Assembly: GCA_041635755.1 (NCBI GenBank)
Contig: JBFKUL010000139.1
Span: 1-7,623 of the forward strand
Length of the DNA stretch: 7,623 nucleotides
Direction: 5' to 3'
Source of the DNA: JBFKUL01 sp041635755
GTDB lineage: Bacteria > Pseudomonadota > Gammaproteobacteria > Burkholderiales > SG8-39
The first letter of the stretch is position 1. Each line of letters starts with the position of its first letter. Positions 5,632-7,623 of the stretch are shown piece after piece. The position numbers and the translations under genes are program-made. The notes beneath the pieces are model-generated. The model saw nothing but the letters and a program-made list of their open reading frames with translations, was not told the origin of the DNA and did not search any database.

Positions 5632-7043
5632 TAAAGCATTTTGCCCGGATTCATCAGGTCGGCCGGATCGAGCGCGCGCTTGAGCGCGCGCATCAGCTCG
5701 AGCTCGAGCGGATCCTTGTAGCGCCGAATCGCGTCGCGCTTGAGCTGGCCGAGGCCGTGCTCGGCCGAGATCGAGCCGCCGAGCGCGGCCACCTCCCGGT
5801 AGACGAGATCGTTCACCTCATCGCGCTGCGCCATGAGCGCATCGGTCGCTGCAGCATCGCGCATGCCGACGTTGTAGTGCAGGTTGCCGTCGCCGACGTG
5901 GCCGAAGGCGTAGATCACCGCGCCCGGATGGGCCTTGGCAAGCGTCGCGCCGGCGCGCTCAATGAGCTGCGGAACGAGCGACACCGGTACCGAGACGTCG
6001 TGTTTCACGTTGCGGAACTGCGCTTCGGGCAGCGCCTCGCGCAGCCTCCATAGCGCCTGCGCCTGCGCTTCGCTGTGCGCGATTGCCACATCGACGATCA
6101 TCCCGCGATCGGTGGCCTGCGCGAGCGCCGCCTCGGCCGCCGCGCGCAGGGCCTGCGCCGTGCCGGAGTCGTCGATCTGCGCCAGCACGTACCAGGCGTG
6201 CGGTGCGTCAAGCGGGTCGCGCGCATCGCGCGCATGCGCGAGCACGGCCTCGAGGCACGCGCGCGAAACCAGCTCGAACGCCGAGATGCGTTCACCGAGG
6301 GCGCCGCGCAGGCACGCCAGCAGGGCGACTGCATGCGCGGGACTCTCGAGCGCGATCCACGCGGTGAGCGATGCACTCGGCCGCGGATAGAGCTTGAGCA
6401 CCGCGGCAGTGATGATGCCGAGCGTACCCTCGGCGCCGAGGAACAGCTGCTTCAGGTCGTAGCCGGTGTTGTCCTTGCGCAGCGCGCGCAGCCCGTTCCA
6501 GACGCGCCCGTCGGGCAGCACCACTTCGAGGCCGAGCACCTGTTCGCGGGCATTGCCGTAGCGCAGGACATTCACGCCACCCGCATTGGTCGAGAGGTTG
6601 CCGCCGATCTGGCAGCTGCCTTCGGCGGCGAGCGAAAGCGGGAACAGCCGACCGGCCCGCTGCGCCGCATCCTGGATCGCGGCCAGAACGCAGCCAGCCT
6701 CGACGGTGATCGTGTCGTTCAAGGCGTCCAGCGCCCGGACGCGGTTCATGCGCGCGAGCGACAGCACGATCTCGCGGCGCGCGCCGGTGGGCACCGAGCC
6801 GCCGGAGAGCCCGGTGTTGCCGCCCTGCGGCACGAGCGCCACGCGTTCGGCGGCGCACAGGTGCACGACGTCGGCAACCTGCGCTGTGCTCGCCGGGCGC
6901 ACCACGCACTCCCCGGCCGCAGCGTATTGCCGCCGCCAATCCGTGAAGAAGGGCGCCGTGTCGACGTCCGCGGTCAGCACGTGGGCGTCGCCCACGACCT
7001 GCGCGAGGCGCTCGAGGAAGCTCGCTCCGGGAACTGCAGCCAT
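5631..7043 (-). CDS. FAD-linked D-2-hydroxyacid oxidase/dehydrogenase, GlcD / D-lactate / D-2-hydroxyglutarate dehydrogenase family
   Basis: This is a flavoprotein of 470 residues that would oxidise a D-2-hydroxyacid to the 2-oxoacid. The FAD-binding PCMH domain occupies about 45-225: VVRPASTAQVADVV (47-60), the pyrophosphate-binding PQGGNTGLSGGSVP (72-85), EAGC (115-118), PLSLAAEGSCQIGGNLSTNAGG (135-156), RYGNAR (161-166), DNTGYDLKQL (191-200) and GAEGTLGIITAAVLKLYPRP (203-222). The C-terminal FAD-oxidase domain has FGHVGDGNLHYN (380-391) and SISAEHGLG (424-432). His382, His389 and Glu428 match the metal site known from D-2-hydroxyglutarate dehydrogenase, and the protein ends in the family's LMNPGKML. 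The start is the ATG at 7043-7041, because sequence further upstream in frame is not family-like and would invade the neighbouring gene; its ribosome-binding site is poor. The electron acceptor and exact substrate cannot be told. No partner genes like glcE or glcF are present, favouring a single-subunit enzyme. Confidence 0.93.
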   Translation of the reverse strand: MAAVPGASFLERLAQVVGDAHVLTADVDTAPFFTDWRRQYAAAGECVVRPASTAQVADVVHLCAAERVALVPQGGNTGLSGGSVPTGARREIVLSLARMNRVRALDALNDTITVEAGCVLAAIQDAAQRAGRLFPLSLAAEGSCQIGGNLSTNAGGVNVLRYGNAREQVLGLEVVLPDGRVWNGLRALRKDNTGYDLKQLFLGAEGTLGIITAAVLKLYPRPSASLTAWIALESPAHAVALLACLRGALGERISAFELVSRACLEAVLAHARDARDPLDAPHAWYVLAQIDDSGTAQALRAAAEAALAQATDRGMIVDVAIAHSEAQAQALWRLREALPEAQFRNVKHDVSVPVSLVPQLIERAGATLAKAHPGAVIYAFGHVGDGNLHYNVGMRDAAATDALMAQRDEVNDLVYREVAALGGSISAEHGLGQLKRDAIRRYKDPLELELMRALKRALDPADLMNPGKML

Positions 7044-7072
7044 GAGAAAAACGAAATGCTCGGCAATGATCC

Positions 7073-7101
7073 TTGACGCCGATTTTGGCACACCGTACTT
7101 T
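7073..7101 (+). promoter_or_regulatory. Candidate sigma70 promoter for the MaoC-family gene
   Basis: TTGACG (7073-7078), five of six matches to the -35 consensus, is followed after exactly 17 nt by TACTTT (7096-7101), a weaker -10 with T, A and final T matching. Transcription would start near 7108, leaving a leader of about 30 nt before the ATG at 7138. It lies in the only real intergenic gap of the window. No equally good promoter was seen for the divergent oxidase gene. Confidence 0.45.
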
Positions 7102-7111
7102 GGCGCCAAAG
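7098..7111. promoter_or_regulatory. 14-bp perfect palindrome, likely operator
   Basis: CTTTGGCGCCAAAG is a perfect inverted repeat without spacer. It overlaps the end of the candidate -10 and the expected transcription start of the MaoC-family gene. A copy of the half-site TTTGGC also lies at 7084-7089, exactly 15 nt upstream of the half-site within the palindrome (7099-7104). This position fits a dimeric repressor and could serve both divergent genes. The regulator is not in the window. Confidence 0.5.
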
Positions 7112-7126
7112 CCCTGCCACTCTTTC

Positions 7127-7130
7127 GGAG
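7127..7130 (+). promoter_or_regulatory. Shine-Dalgarno GGAG of the MaoC-family gene
   Basis: GGAG lies 7 nt before the ATG at 7138 and supports this start over any other in-frame codon. Confidence 0.6.
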
Positions 7131-7137
7131 CACCATC

Positions 7138-7623
7138 ATGGTCAGCCACGCCAAGCCGGTCGGCCCCAAGCGCTATCGCGATTCGATCGGCCGCTATTAC
7201 GAGGATTTCGAGGTCGGCGCGGTCTACGAGCATCGCCCGGGGCGCACGCTGAGCGAAGCCGACAACACCTGGTTCACGCTGCTCACCATGAATCAGCATC
7301 CGCTTCATTTCGACACCGAGTACGCGGCGCACACCGAGTTCGGCAAACCGCTGGTCAACTCCTGCCTGACGCTCGCCATCGTCACCGGCATGAGCGTAGC
7401 GGACGTGAGCCAGCGCACCGTGGCCAATCTCGGCTGGGACAAAATCCGACTTACGGCCCCAGTGTTCGCGGGCGACACCCTTTACTCGGAATCCGAGGTG
7501 CTCGACAAGCGCGAGTCCAAGTCGCGGCCGCACCATGGCATCGTCACCGTGCGCACCACCGGCAAGAAGGCCGACGGCACGGTGTTCATGACCTTCGAGC
7601 GCTCGGCACTTATTCCGATGCGC
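7138..7623 (+). CDS. MaoC-family hot-dog hydratase/dehydratase (3' partial)
   Basis: This is a hot-dog-fold acyl-CoA hydratase-like protein; the visible 162 residues reach the window end without a stop and are probably almost the whole protein, as single-domain members are about 160-175 residues. The sequence opens with GRYYEDFEVGAVYEHRPGR-type residues (18-36), then SEADNTWFTLLTMNQHPLHFD (39-59), FGKPLVNSCLTLAIVTGMS (68-86), NLGWDKIRLTAPVFAGDTLYSESEV (97-121) and the final strands with VTVRTTG (135-141). His57 and Asp59 are retained, but the position of the catalytic Asp in classical R-specific enoyl-CoA hydratases (GDxNPxHxD) appears to be Asn52. In memory, relatives with this TMNxxPLHFD motif cluster with acyl-CoA and CoA-ester-lyase genes and include mesaconyl-CoA or itaconyl-CoA hydratase-like proteins; that substrate is a guess. 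It is transcribed away from the oxidase gene and has its own promoter and ribosome-binding site. Confidence 0.88.
   Translation, partial: MVSHAKPVGPKRYRDSIGRYYEDFEVGAVYEHRPGRTLSEADNTWFTLLTMNQHPLHFDTEYAAHTEFGKPLVNSCLTLAIVTGMSVADVSQRTVANLGWDKIRLTAPVFAGDTLYSESEVLDKRESKSRPHHGIVTVRTTGKKADGTVFMTFERSALIPMR

Noticed and set aside
5595..7076. Plus-strand open frames (152 and 333 codons) opposite the FAD oxidase
   Set aside because: They are shadows of a well-conserved minus-strand gene and show no recognisable domain or ribosome-binding site.
7044..7169. Upstream extension of the FAD oxidase to 512 residues
   Set aside because: The additional 42 residues are not family-like and would overlap the promoter and start of the MaoC gene. 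The ATG at 7043 gives a normal-length protein.
1..7623. CRISPR array, tRNA, rRNA, transposon ends, phage or defence genes
   Set aside because: I saw no regularly spaced repeats, cloverleaf sequence, terminal inverted repeats or mobile-element proteins; nearly every base is explained by metabolic and transport genes.

Overview
The window is very GC-rich and almost entirely coding, with short or overlapping gene junctions and GTG starts. The protein types (PhnD/PhnC/PhnE-type importer, exported LpqC-type esterase, D-2-hydroxyacid FAD oxidase beside a stand-alone MaoC protein) suggest a proteobacterium, most likely a betaproteobacterium (Burkholderiales-like). That assignment is an inference from protein style and base composition; there is no rRNA or other marker gene. 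Both ends of the window cut through genes.

Positions 1-5614 (+ strand) look like one operon of seven genes. The first four encode an ABC importer of the phosphonate/phosphite/oxyanion class: a periplasmic binding protein (5' end missing), an ATPase, and two paralogous permeases. The binding protein resembles, from memory, the clade annotated as 'putative selenate' binding proteins more than true phosphonate-binding PhnD. No C-P lyase or phosphonatase gene is present. The last three genes encode exported proteins: a TlpA-like thiol-disulfide oxidoreductase, a class I SAM methyltransferase-fold protein with a signal peptide and a C-terminal beta-rich domain, and an LpqC/PHB-depolymerase-type alpha/beta-hydrolase. 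Gaps are 17 nt or less, and two junctions are 4-nt GTGA overlaps, so translational coupling is likely. A run of nine G lies at the end of the TlpA gene, where a one-base change would alter how it joins the methyltransferase.

Positions 5631-7043 (- strand) encode a complete GlcD/D-2-hydroxyglutarate dehydrogenase-type FAD oxidase that converges on the esterase gene. A weak imperfect hairpin covers the short convergent gap.

Positions 7044-7137 are the only real intergenic regulatory region. It separates the divergent oxidase gene from a MaoC-family hydratase-like gene that runs off the right end. It holds a candidate sigma70 promoter and a 14-bp perfect palindrome overlapping the -10, with an extra half-site upstream, which looks like an operator.

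No tRNA, rRNA, insertion sequence, CRISPR array or phage gene was seen. The points most worth a second look are the likely non-phosphonate substrate of the importer, the exported methyltransferase, the G9 tract, the palindrome, and the MaoC active site with Asn in place of the usual Asp.
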